64,000 nucleotides of DNA from Roseivivax halodurans JCM 10272. GTDB taxonomy: Bacteria > Pseudomonadota > Alphaproteobacteria > Rhodobacterales > Rhodobacteraceae. The notes beneath the pieces are model-generated. The model saw only the letters and a list, made by a program, of their open reading frames with translations, ran no database searches and was not told the DNA's origin. The DNA is taken from positions 62,001 to 126,000 of the forward strand of contig NZ_JALZ01000008.1 in assembly GCF_000521785.1 (NCBI RefSeq). The letters are read 5' to 3'. Of the stretch, positions 15,776-22,944 are shown piece after piece. Position numbers and translations under genes: made by a program. Numbering within the stretch: the first letter of the stretch is position 1; each line of letters begins with the position of its first letter.

Positions 15776-17190
15776 GGCGCGGCGCGGGGCTTTTCTTCCG
15801 GCTCTGCGCTAAGGGCGGCTGTCTTCTCCGCGGCGCGGCTCTGGCGGTTGCGCTGCCCTGGACCGGTCCGGCGGAGGCCGAGACGCTGACGCCGGACCAG
15901 ATGCGGGTGATGGCGGCGCGGGCCTGGGCGGCGGGAGAGCTCGAGATGTCGCTGGGACTGGCGGACGCGCTGCTGGCGCGGGATGCGGGCGACGTGCAGG
16001 CGCTGCTGATCCGCAGCCGGGCGGCACGGGACCTCGGGCGCTACGGGGACGCGCGGGAGGCGGGGCTCGCGGCGTGGCGCGGGGCGACGGACGACGGGGA
16101 CCGCTATGCCGCGGCGCTCGCCGTGGCTCAGGCGCTGGCCTCGGACGGGGCGCGGACGCGGGCGCAGTTCTGGCTGCGGCGCGCGGTCGAGGTCGCGCCC
16201 TCCCCTTCGCACGAGGCGCGGGCGGTGCGTGATTTCCGCTACGTGCGTGCGCGCAACCCGTGGTCGACGCGGCTGTCGTTCTCGGTCTCGCCGTCGTCGA
16301 ACATCAATGACGGGTCGAGCGAGGACGAGGTGCCGATCTCGCTCGGCGGGAGTGTGCCGGGCGGCTTCCAGCCGGTCTTCGTGCTTGGCCCCTCGGCCAA
16401 GGCGCTGTCCGGGATCGAGTATTCCGCGGGGCTGTCCACCTCGCGGCGGCTGGCCGAGACGGCGCGGCGCAAGACGACGCTCGATTTCGGGCTGACCCAC
16501 CGGACCTACACCCTGTCGGAGGAAAGCCGGGACGATGCGCCGGATGTCGAGGGATCGGACTTTGCGCTGAGCGCGGTGCGGATCGGGGTCGGCCATGACT
16601 GGCGGACGGAGGACGGGCGCACGGAGCTGTCCTTCGGCACCTCGGCCGAGCGCAACTGGTACGGGGGCGATCCGCTGTCGCAGACATGGCGGGCGAGCGC
16701 GGGCGTACGGCAGGCGATCACGCCGACGCTCATGGGGCGCGCCGGGATCACCCGCGATCTCGAGGAGGGGCTGGGATCGCGCGCGGATGCGCAGGGCTGG
16801 CGCGGCTCTGCCGGGCTCGTGCACATTCTGGGGTCCGGACATCAGGTCAGCGGGGCGCTCGCCTACCGCGACCAGAGCTCGGAGGACGGCAATCTCGACT
16901 TCGACGAGACCGAGCTGACCCTGGGCTTCGGCTTTGCGAGGCCGATCTGGGGCGCGGGACTGTCGCTGGCGCTCTCGGCGGCGGGGCGGCATCACGACGA
17001 AATCTCGCTTTTGGAGAACGGGCGCGACGACAGGCGCTACACGGCGCGCGCGACGGTCACGCTCGACGAGATCGACTATCTCGGCTTCGTGCCGGACGTG
17101 ACGCTGCGCGCGACGCGGAACGACAGCACGCTCGGGCTCTACGATCGCGAGGAATTCGGCGTCGCCTTCGGCATCCGCTCGAAGTTTTGA
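15772..17190 (+). CDS. Slam-like outer-membrane lipoprotein translocon (TPR plus DUF560 barrel)
   Basis: 472 aa with a signal peptide ending near PAEAE, a TPR-like alpha-helical region at about residues 40-150 (repeated Ala/Arg-rich helices such as ALLIRSRAARDLGRYGDA), a linking motif RARNPWSTRLSFSVSPSSNIND at about 160-182, and a C-terminal all-beta domain ending GIRSKF. This N-terminal TPR plus 14-strand DUF560 barrel layout is that of Slam (surface lipoprotein assembly modulator) proteins, which move lipoproteins to the cell surface. The partner lipoprotein is immediately upstream with an ATGA overlap. The substrate relationship is inferred from adjacency. Confidence 0.78.
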   Translation: MRRGAGLFFRLCAKGGCLLRGAALAVALPWTGPAEAETLTPDQMRVMAARAWAAGELEMSLGLADALLARDAGDVQALLIRSRAARDLGRYGDAREAGLAAWRGATDDGDRYAAALAVAQALASDGARTRAQFWLRRAVEVAPSPSHEARAVRDFRYVRARNPWSTRLSFSVSPSSNINDGSSEDEVPISLGGSVPGGFQPVFVLGPSAKALSGIEYSAGLSTSRRLAETARRKTTLDFGLTHRTYTLSEESRDDAPDVEGSDFALSAVRIGVGHDWRTEDGRTELSFGTSAERNWYGGDPLSQTWRASAGVRQAITPTLMGRAGITRDLEEGLGSRADAQGWRGSAGLVHILGSGHQVSGALAYRDQSSEDGNLDFDETELTLGFGFARPIWGAGLSLALSAAGRHHDEISLLENGRDDRRYTARATVTLDEIDYLGFVPDVTLRATRNDSTLGLYDREEFGVAFGIRSKF

Positions 17191-17280
17191 TCGCGTCCCG
17201 CGCCGCGTGAAGACCCTCGACTTGAGGGGCGCTTCGCCTAGTGTTGGCGGTGAACCAATCCGGACAATCAAGGGCAAAAG

Positions 17281-17715
17281 ATGTCGATCGAATACCTGCA
17301 CACCATGGTCCGCGTGAAGGATCTCGAGAAATCCATGGCCTTCTACGAGATGCTGGGCCTCAAGGAGCGCCGCCGCTCGGAGAGCGAGAAGGGCCGCTTC
17401 ACGCTCGTCTTCATGTGCCCGCCGGGTCAGGAGGACGGCCACAACGACGTCGAGCTGACCTATAACTGGGACGGCGACGACGCGCTGCCGGACGACAGCC
17501 GCCATTTCGGCCACCTCGCCTACCGCGTCGACGACCTCTACGGGCTCTGCCAGAAGCTCATGGACAACGGCGTGACCATCAACCGCCCGCCGCGCGACGG
17601 CCACATGGCCTTCGTCCGGTCGCCCGATAACGTGTCGGTCGAGCTTCTGCAGAAGGGCGACGCGCTGCCCGAGCAGGAGCCCTGGGCGAGCATGGAAAAC
17701 AAGGGGCATTGGTAG
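17281..17715 (+). CDS. gloA: Lactoylglutathione lyase (glyoxalase I)
   Basis: VOC-fold metalloenzyme, 144 aa, converting the methylglyoxal-glutathione hemithioacetal to S-lactoylglutathione. The paired betaalphabetabetabeta modules are visible with metal ligands His in YLHTMVRVKDL, Glu in DVELTYNW, His in HFGHLAYRVDDL and Glu in VSVELLQKGD. The ribosome-binding site before ATG 17281 is weak (AAGGGC... AAAAG). The stop overlaps the following DUF1194 gene. Confidence 0.95.
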   Translation: MSIEYLHTMVRVKDLEKSMAFYEMLGLKERRRSESEKGRFTLVFMCPPGQEDGHNDVELTYNWDGDDALPDDSRHFGHLAYRVDDLYGLCQKLMDNGVTINRPPRDGHMAFVRSPDNVSVELLQKGDALPEQEPWASMENKGHW

Positions 17716-18398
17716 GAGTTCGTCTCCTCTGCGCGGCGCTCGTCGCCGCCCTGATCTGGGCCGCCCCCGCGGCCCGGGCGCAGGACTGCCGCCTCGCCCT
17801 GCTTCTTGCGCTCGACGTCTCCTCCTCGGTCGACGAGGAGGAGTACCTTCTCCAGAAGGACGGGCTCTCGGCGGCCCTCGCCAGCGACGACATCCGCAGC
17901 GCGCTGCTGCTCGGCCCGGGGAGCGTCGCGCTCGGCGCCTATGAATGGAGCGGGCGGCGGCAATCTGAAGTCGTGGTCGACTGGATGCTGATCCGCAGCT
18001 CCGCCGATATCGACCGGGTCATCGGCATCCTGCAAGCGACCCCCCGCAGCCAGACCCGGTTTCCGACCGCCATGGGCTATGCGCTCGGCTTCGGGTCGAA
18101 CACGATGACGCGGGCGCCGGATTGCGCGCGGCAGGTGATCGACGTCTCGGGGGACGGGGTCACCAATGACGGCTTCGCGCCGGACCTCGCCTACAAGCAT
18201 TACCCTTTCGAGAACATCACGGTGAACGGGCTCGCCGTGCTCGGAGCGGACCCGGAGGTCGACGCCTATTACGACCGCATGGTGCGGCACGGGCCGGACG
18301 CCTTCGTCGAATATTCCGACGGCTATGCGGGATTCCGACAGGCGATGACCCGCAAGCTCTTCCGCGAGATCAACGGGCTGGTTATCGGGCTGAACTGA
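17709..18398 (+). CDS. DUF1194 (VWA-like) secreted protein, TTG start
   Basis: 229 aa. After a signal peptide (cleavage near ARAQD at about residue 25) the protein has a von Willebrand factor A-like Rossmann core with a MIDAS-like start LALDVSSSVDEEEY and a later DVSGDGVTNDG, the pattern of DUF1194. Function is unknown. The only start that preserves the signal peptide is TTG at 17709, preceded by AAGGGG and overlapping the glyoxalase stop by 7 bases. The gene is therefore probably co-translated with gloA. Confidence 0.85.
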   Translation: MVGVRLLCAALVAALIWAAPAARAQDCRLALLLALDVSSSVDEEEYLLQKDGLSAALASDDIRSALLLGPGSVALGAYEWSGRRQSEVVVDWMLIRSSADIDRVIGILQATPRSQTRFPTAMGYALGFGSNTMTRAPDCARQVIDVSGDGVTNDGFAPDLAYKHYPFENITVNGLAVLGADPEVDAYYDRMVRHGPDAFVEYSDGYAGFRQAMTRKLFREINGLVIGLN

Positions 18399-18401
18399 GG
18401 C

Positions 18402-19190
18402 TCAGCGCAGGCGCGGCGGCCTTTCGGGATCGCTGCCGGGCGCGGCGGGGGCAGCCTTCGGCGCCTCGGGCTCGGGCAGATCGAAGCGCAGGGCGACGCG
18501 GGCGAGGCGCGCGGCGAGAGGGTCGGTCTCCTCGAGGAAGGTCACGTCGAGCGCGCCGGCCTCGAGACCGGAGAAGACCAGCGCCTCGTTGATCGCGCGG
18601 GCGAGCGTCGGCTCTGCGCCGTCGGCGGCGCCGGTGATGCCGAGCAAATGCCCCTTGGCGCCGCCCTCGTAGGTGACTTCGGCAAGGTAGGCGCGGCGGG
18701 CGAGACCCGCGGCGCGGGCGAGCTTTTCGTCGAGCGCTGTGAGCAGCCCCTCGGGCAGATGGCCCGGGGCGGAGACCTCCTCGGGGCGGGCCTCGGCCTC
18801 GGAGGGGGCATGGCCGAGCGTGTCCTTCAGCCAGCCGAGCGCATCGGCGGGGATGAGCGCGGAGGTCTCCTCGCGGTCGAGATTGACGCCGAGGCCGACC
18901 CCCTGCCCCGCCAGCATCTCGGCCAGCGCGCGGCCGGGGATCGCGGCGTAGGGCGCAGGCCGGCCGGCGAAGGCGGAGAGGCGCTCCTCGCGGTCGAAGG
19001 CGAGCACGAAGCGGCCGCCATCGACGTCGAAGAGCTCGGGCGAGATGTTGTCGCCCTTGGCTTCCTCGGTCAGCATCAGGCAGAGCTCGGATTCGGCGAG
19101 GCGGGCGTAGAAGGCGAGACGCGCGTTGTCGTCCTCGGGTGCGGCCTCCATCGCGGCGCGGGCGGTGTCGAGCGGGGTGTCTTCGGTCAT
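18402..19190 (-). CDS. SseB-family protein
   Basis: 262 aa with an N-terminal SseB-like domain (LAFYARLAESELCLML, then FDVDGGRFVLAFDREERLSAFAG) and a C-terminal domain of the same family ending in an Ala/Pro-rich tail. SseB-type domains are found in proteins of unclear, often enhancer-like function, so no specific activity is assigned. It is convergent with DUF1194 (3 bases between stops) and divergent from the UDG-family gene. Start ATG at 19190 chosen because it begins the recognisable domain. Confidence 0.8.
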   Translation of the reverse strand: MTEDTPLDTARAAMEAAPEDDNARLAFYARLAESELCLMLTEEAKGDNISPELFDVDGGRFVLAFDREERLSAFAGRPAPYAAIPGRALAEMLAGQGVGLGVNLDREETSALIPADALGWLKDTLGHAPSEAEARPEEVSAPGHLPEGLLTALDEKLARAAGLARRAYLAEVTYEGGAKGHLLGITGAADGAEPTLARAINEALVFSGLEAGALDVTFLEETDPLAARLARVALRFDLPEPEAPKAAPAAPGSDPERPPRLR

Positions 19191-19299
19191 CTGGGGCGCC
19201 TTCTCAAGCCGGGTCGGGCGCAAGCTGAGGGTGTGGGCGCCGGATGGCAAGGGGGTGCGGGCTTGTCCCCTGCCCGCGCGAGGTCCACGTAAGAGCGCG

Positions 19300-19902
19300 A
19301 TGACGGGCGATATCGAAGAGCTGAAGGACGAAATCCGCGGCTGCCGGATCTGCGCGGAGCGGTTCGCGGCCACGAAGACGCGGCATGCGCCGCGCCCCTG
19401 CGTGTGGTTCTCGGCGGGCGCGCGGGTGCTGGTCTGCGGACAGGCGCCGGGCTTGCGGGTGCACGAGAGCGGCAGACCCTTCGACGACCGCTCGGGCGAC
19501 CGGCTGCGCGACTGGATGGGCGTGGATCGGGAGACGTTCTACGACACGACGCGCGTTGCCGTCCTGCCGACGGCGTTCTGCTTTCCGGGCTACGATGCCA
19601 AGGGATCGGACCTGCCGCCGCCGAAGGTCTGCTGGGAGACCTGGCATGGCGATGCGCTGCAGGCGATCGGACCGGTCCAGGTGCGCATTCTGATCGGCGG
19701 TTACGCGATCAGGCGGCATCTCGGCGACACGCGCCGCGTGTCGGACGTGGTTGCGGACTGGCGGGCGCAGGCGCCGGGCACCTTCGTGATCCCGCATCCC
19801 TCGTGGCGCAACAACGCCTTCCTGCGGCGCCATCCGTGGTTCGAGGGCGAGGTCGTGCCGGAGCTGCAGCGTGCGGTCGGAGCGGCGCTCACTCGTCGGT
19901 GA
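19300..19902 (+). CDS. Uracil-DNA glycosylase family protein
   Basis: 200 aa, UDG superfamily of the small single-domain type. Visible are an N-terminal CRICAERF cysteine pair, the glycosylase loop VLVCGQAPGLRVHESGRPFDD at about residues 44-64, and the substrate-binding histidine loop IPHPSWRNNAFLRRHPWF at about 165-182 (HPSxRN pattern). It may be a DNA repair enzyme or one of the family members of unproven activity. Its end overlaps the convergent MBL-fold gene by 14 bases. Confidence 0.85.
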   Translation: MTGDIEELKDEIRGCRICAERFAATKTRHAPRPCVWFSAGARVLVCGQAPGLRVHESGRPFDDRSGDRLRDWMGVDRETFYDTTRVAVLPTAFCFPGYDAKGSDLPPPKVCWETWHGDALQAIGPVQVRILIGGYAIRRHLGDTRRVSDVVADWRAQAPGTFVIPHPSWRNNAFLRRHPWFEGEVVPELQRAVGAALTRR

Positions 19903-20716
19903 GAAATTCCGGCTCGAGGACCATCACCGTGCGGCGCGAGGGTAGCGTGCGGAGCGAGACGTCGAGCGTCGACGAGCCGGTGCGCTCGATCGCCCAGTGG
20001 TCGGAGACGCCGTCGAGGAAATCCTCGAGCGCATAGGGGCCGAACCAGTGCATGGGGATCACGATGGAGGATTTCAGCCGGTCGACGACGCGGATCATCG
20101 CCTCGCGGCTCATCGTGTAGCCGCCGTCCACGGGGACCATGAGCACGTCGGCGCGGCCGAGCGCGGCGTATTGCTGGTCGTTGGGCTCGTGGTGGAGATG
20201 GCCGAGATGGGCGATGCAGAGGCCCGCCGTCTCGAAGACGAAGATCGAATTGCCGTTCTCCTCGCGGTCGCCGAAGGCCGAGCGGATGTCGGTCGAGACG
20301 TTGCGGACCAGCATCTCGCCGAGGTCGAGATGGTGGTCGACGGGCTCGCCGGTCTCCCCGCTCCAGCCCGGCAGCACGTTCGGGATCGCCGGGTCGGGGC
20401 TCGGGGTCCAGTGCGAGGAATGGGCGTGGTTCATGGTGACGACGTCGGGGATCATCGTGGTGTTGCCGATGAAGCCGGTGAAATCGGTCACGGCGTTGAT
20501 CCCGCCCTCGGTGCGGATGAGGAAGGAGGCGTGGGCGATGTAGCGGATCCGCACGCCGTATTCCTCGATCGGAGCCTGCCAGCTGGCCTTGTGCAGATAC
20601 TCGATCCCGGGATCGGCCTCGGCGATGGCGATGCAGTGGCTGGGGGTTCGCGCCTCCTGCGCGGCGGCGCTCCCGGCAGCGAGAACGAGGGTCAGGGCGA
20701 GAGCGGATCGGATCAT
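19889..20716 (-). CDS. Secreted MBL-fold metallohydrolase
   Basis: 275 aa with a Sec signal (MIRSALALTLVLAAGSAAAQ). The metallo-beta-lactamase fold is suggested by RIRYIAHASFLIRTEGG, MNHAHSSHW (a variant of HxHxDH with the aspartate replaced), LCIAHLGHLHHEPND, VPVDGGYTM and IPMHWFGPY. This set resembles UlaG/YycJ-like hydrolases. The altered HxHxDH means activity is uncertain. Start ATG at 20716 is set by the signal peptide. Confidence 0.82.
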   Translation of the reverse strand: MIRSALALTLVLAAGSAAAQEARTPSHCIAIAEADPGIEYLHKASWQAPIEEYGVRIRYIAHASFLIRTEGGINAVTDFTGFIGNTTMIPDVVTMNHAHSSHWTPSPDPAIPNVLPGWSGETGEPVDHHLDLGEMLVRNVSTDIRSAFGDREENGNSIFVFETAGLCIAHLGHLHHEPNDQQYAALGRADVLMVPVDGGYTMSREAMIRVVDRLKSSIVIPMHWFGPYALEDFLDGVSDHWAIERTGSSTLDVSLRTLPSRRTVMVLEPEFLTDE

Positions 20717-20803
20717 GGCGGCACCTCCTGTCGGAGGCGAGGCTAGCAACCGTAGGGTTGAGCACGGCATCACGATGGCGTGGGACAAACCCTGCGCGGT
20801 GCA

Positions 20804-20832
20804 GAAAAAAAGGCCGGGCTGAGAGCCCGGCC
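20804..20832 (-). terminator. Rho-independent terminator of the response-regulator transcript
   Basis: On the minus strand GGCCGGGCT-CTC-AGCCCGGCC (9-bp perfect stem, 3-base loop, 20812-20832) is followed by seven T. This is the clearest intrinsic terminator in the window. Confidence 0.92.
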
Positions 20833-20941
20833 AGGTCCAACAGGGAGGTTGGCACGTGATACCCCGCACGTGCCCACGGGCTGTGACAGTAACCAAGTGA
20901 ACCATACTTGGTTCCCGCCGTCAGGTCCGAAATTCCGGACT
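20804..20941 (-). ncRNA. Candidate structured 3'-UTR-derived small RNA
   Basis: Directly after the response-regulator stop the minus strand contains five consecutive stem-loops: GTCCG/CGGAC; AACCAAGT/ACTTGGTT (20891-20913); GGCACGTG/CACGTGCC (20851-20874); CCAAC-CTCCCT-GTTGG (20838-20853), presenting a pyrimidine loop able to pair with Shine-Dalgarno sequences; and a terminator. The spacing is tight, with no protein-coding sense. A processed 3'-UTR sRNA, as is common in Rhodobacter, is the best explanation; expression is not shown by sequence. Confidence 0.45.
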
Positions 20942-21625
20942 TCAGGAGACCAGCCGGTAGCCGCCCGATTCGGTCACCAGAAGGCGGGCATTGGACGGGT
21001 CCGGTTCGATCTTCTGACGCAACCTGTAGATGTGCGTCTCGAGCGTGTGGGTGGTCACGCCCGCGTTGTAGCCCCAGACCTCGTGCAGGAGCACGTCCCG
21101 CGGCACCACGCCATCGGGCGCGCGGTAGAGGAACTTGAGGATGTTGGTCTCCTTCTCGGTCAGGCGGATCTTCTTCTCGGCCTCGTCGACGAGAAGCTTC
21201 ATCGACGGGCGGAACGTGTAGGGCCCGAGCTGGAAGACCGCGTCCTCGGACTGCTCGTGCTGGCGCAGCTGGGCGCGGATGCGGGCGAGCAGGACGGGGA
21301 ACTTGAAGGGTTTGGTGACGTAGTCGTTGGCGCCCGCGTCGAGGCCGAGGATGGTGTCGGCGTCGCTGTCATGCCCGGTGAGCATCAGGATCGGCGCCTT
21401 GACGCCCTGCTTGCGCATCAGGCGGCAGACCTCGCGGCCGTCATTGTCGGGCAGGCCGACGTCGAGAATGATCAGGTCGTAGAGCTGCTCCTTGGTGCGG
21501 CTCATCGCGGCGGCTCCGGTCTCGGCCTCGAACACCTCGAAGTCCTCGGTGAGGACGAGCTGCTCGGCCAGGGCCTCGCGCAGGTCGTCGTCGTCGACCA
21601 GAAGAATGTTCTTCAGTTGCGCCAT
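20942..21625 (-). CDS. OmpR/PhoB-family response regulator (orphan, possibly CenR-like)
   Basis: 227 aa. Receiver domain at about residues 1-120 with the acidic pocket in LLVDDDDLREAL, phospho-acceptor Asp in LIILDVGLPDNDGREV, Thr in LMLTGHDSD and Lys in DYVTKPFKFPVL. A C-terminal winged helix at about 135-225 carries LTEKETNILKFLYRAPDGVV and THTLETHIYRLRQKIE. No histidine kinase gene is adjacent, so it is an orphan here; the Rhodobacteraceae essential regulator CenR is one possible identity, not proven. A strong AAGGAGG site precedes ATG 21625. An 11-bp tandem repeat upstream (21722-21743) suggests autoregulation. Confidence 0.92.
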   Translation of the reverse strand: MAQLKNILLVDDDDLREALAEQLVLTEDFEVFEAETGAAAMSRTKEQLYDLIILDVGLPDNDGREVCRLMRKQGVKAPILMLTGHDSDADTILGLDAGANDYVTKPFKFPVLLARIRAQLRQHEQSEDAVFQLGPYTFRPSMKLLVDEAEKKIRLTEKETNILKFLYRAPDGVVPRDVLLHEVWGYNAGVTTHTLETHIYRLRQKIEPDPSNARLLVTESGGYRLVS

Positions 21626-21721
21626 ATTGGGTGCCTCCTTTGGTGTGTCGCAAATGTGAGGTGGACGCCCTTGCGACAAGATTTGTGGCAGGAGACTCAC
21701 GGGCTCGTGTCTGCCGACGGC

Positions 21722-21743
21722 GACATGTTACAGACATGTTGCA
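21722..21743. promoter_or_regulatory. 11-bp tandem direct repeat, candidate OmpR-type operator
   Basis: GACATGTTACA is followed immediately by GACATGTTGCA (10 of 11 identical), one helical turn apart, between the divergent response-regulator and ribA genes. Direct repeats with 11-bp period are the usual binding geometry of OmpR/PhoB regulators, so autoregulation and ribA control are both plausible. Confidence 0.5.
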
Positions 21744-21776
21744 GCTGCGCCGGAATTGCCTCGAAAGGGATGCCCC

Positions 21777-22865
21777 ATGTCCTTCGCCCCCGACCTCACC
21801 GAAACGCTGGCGCGCGCCCGCGGTGACCTGCGCATGGGCGTTCCGGTGGTGCTGGCGGGCGAAGAGGGCGCGGCGCTGGTCCTGGCCGCCGAGACGTTGA
21901 GCGAGGAGCGGCTGCGGGACGCGCGGGCGCTAGGTGAGGCCGATCTCGCGCTCACTGGGCGGCGCGCGGAGACGCTGAAGGCGCGGGCCTATGACGGCGA
22001 CATCGCGCGGGTGGCCCTGCCCGCGGATGCCGGGCTCACCTGGGTGCAGGCGGTGGCCGATCCCAAGGACGATCTTGCCCAGCCCATGAAGGGGCCGCTG
22101 AGGACGCGCCGCGGGGGCGATCCTTCGCTGCACCGGCTGGCGCTGACGCTGGTGAAGTCCGCGCGGCTTTTGCCCGCCGCGCTGGTGGTGCCTCTGGCGG
22201 ACGGCTCGGGTTTTGCGGCCACGCACGGGATCTCGCTGCTCGATGCTGCGCAGGCGGCGCCGCACCTCACGCGCCTCGCCGCGCTCGATCACGTGGTGAC
22301 GGCGCGGGTGCCGCTGCGCGCGGCCGAGGATGCGCGGCTGCACATCTTCCGCCCCGCCGACGGATCGGAGGAGCATTACGCGATCGAGATCGGCCGCCCG
22401 GACCGGTCCGGAGCGGTGCTGGCGCGGCTCCATTCGGCCTGTTTTACCGGCGATCTGCTGGGGTCCCTCAAATGCGATTGCGGCCCGCAGCTCAACGCCG
22501 CGCTCACCCAGATGGGCGAGGAAGGTGCGGGCATCCTGCTCTACCTCAACCAGGAGGGCCGCGGCATCGGGCTCGCCAACAAGATGCGGGCCTATGCGTT
22601 GCAGGATCAGGGCTTCGACACGGTTGAGGCCAACCACCGGCTCGGCTTCGAGGACGACGAGCGCGATTTCCGCCTCGGCGCACAGATGCTGGAACGGCTG
22701 GGGGTCGGGCGCGTGCGGCTGCTGACCAACAATCCCGCCAAGATCGCGCGGATGGAGGAGAGCGGCATCGCCGTCGCCGAGCGCGTGCCTCTCAAGGTCG
22801 GCGAGACGCGGTTCAACCACCATTACCTCGCCACCAAGGCGGCGAAGTCGGGCCACCTGCTCTAG
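21777..22865 (+). CDS. ribA: GTP cyclohydrolase II with N-terminal extension
   Basis: First step of riboflavin synthesis: opens GTP to 2,5-diamino-6-ribosylamino-pyrimidinone phosphate. The catalytic domain is the C-terminal half (about residues 165-362): zinc cysteines in CFTGDLLGSLKCDCG, then QEGRGIGLANKMRAY and GVGRVRLLTNNPAKI. The 362-aa length exceeds the about 200 aa of free RibA; the first about 150 residues resemble a worn-down RibB-like domain but lack the acidic DHBP synthase motif, so it is probably monofunctional. Start ATG at 21777 follows AAAGGGA with good spacing. It is divergent from the response regulator. Confidence 0.93.
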   Translation: MSFAPDLTETLARARGDLRMGVPVVLAGEEGAALVLAAETLSEERLRDARALGEADLALTGRRAETLKARAYDGDIARVALPADAGLTWVQAVADPKDDLAQPMKGPLRTRRGGDPSLHRLALTLVKSARLLPAALVVPLADGSGFAATHGISLLDAAQAAPHLTRLAALDHVVTARVPLRAAEDARLHIFRPADGSEEHYAIEIGRPDRSGAVLARLHSACFTGDLLGSLKCDCGPQLNAALTQMGEEGAGILLYLNQEGRGIGLANKMRAYALQDQGFDTVEANHRLGFEDDERDFRLGAQMLERLGVGRVRLLTNNPAKIARMEESGIAVAERVPLKVGETRFNHHYLATKAAKSGHLL

Positions 22866-22944
22866 GCCGCTTCGGCGGACGCGATCCGGACCGGTCCGAC
22901 AGGGGTGCGGAGGCCCCCTGCGGCAGCCCGATGCCGGGCTTTCG

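Noticed and set aside
15763-17709. A 648-codon minus-strand frame opposite the Slam-like and glyoxalase genes
   Set aside because: Arg/Pro-rich with no domain; the plus-strand genes have signal peptides, motifs and translational overlaps.
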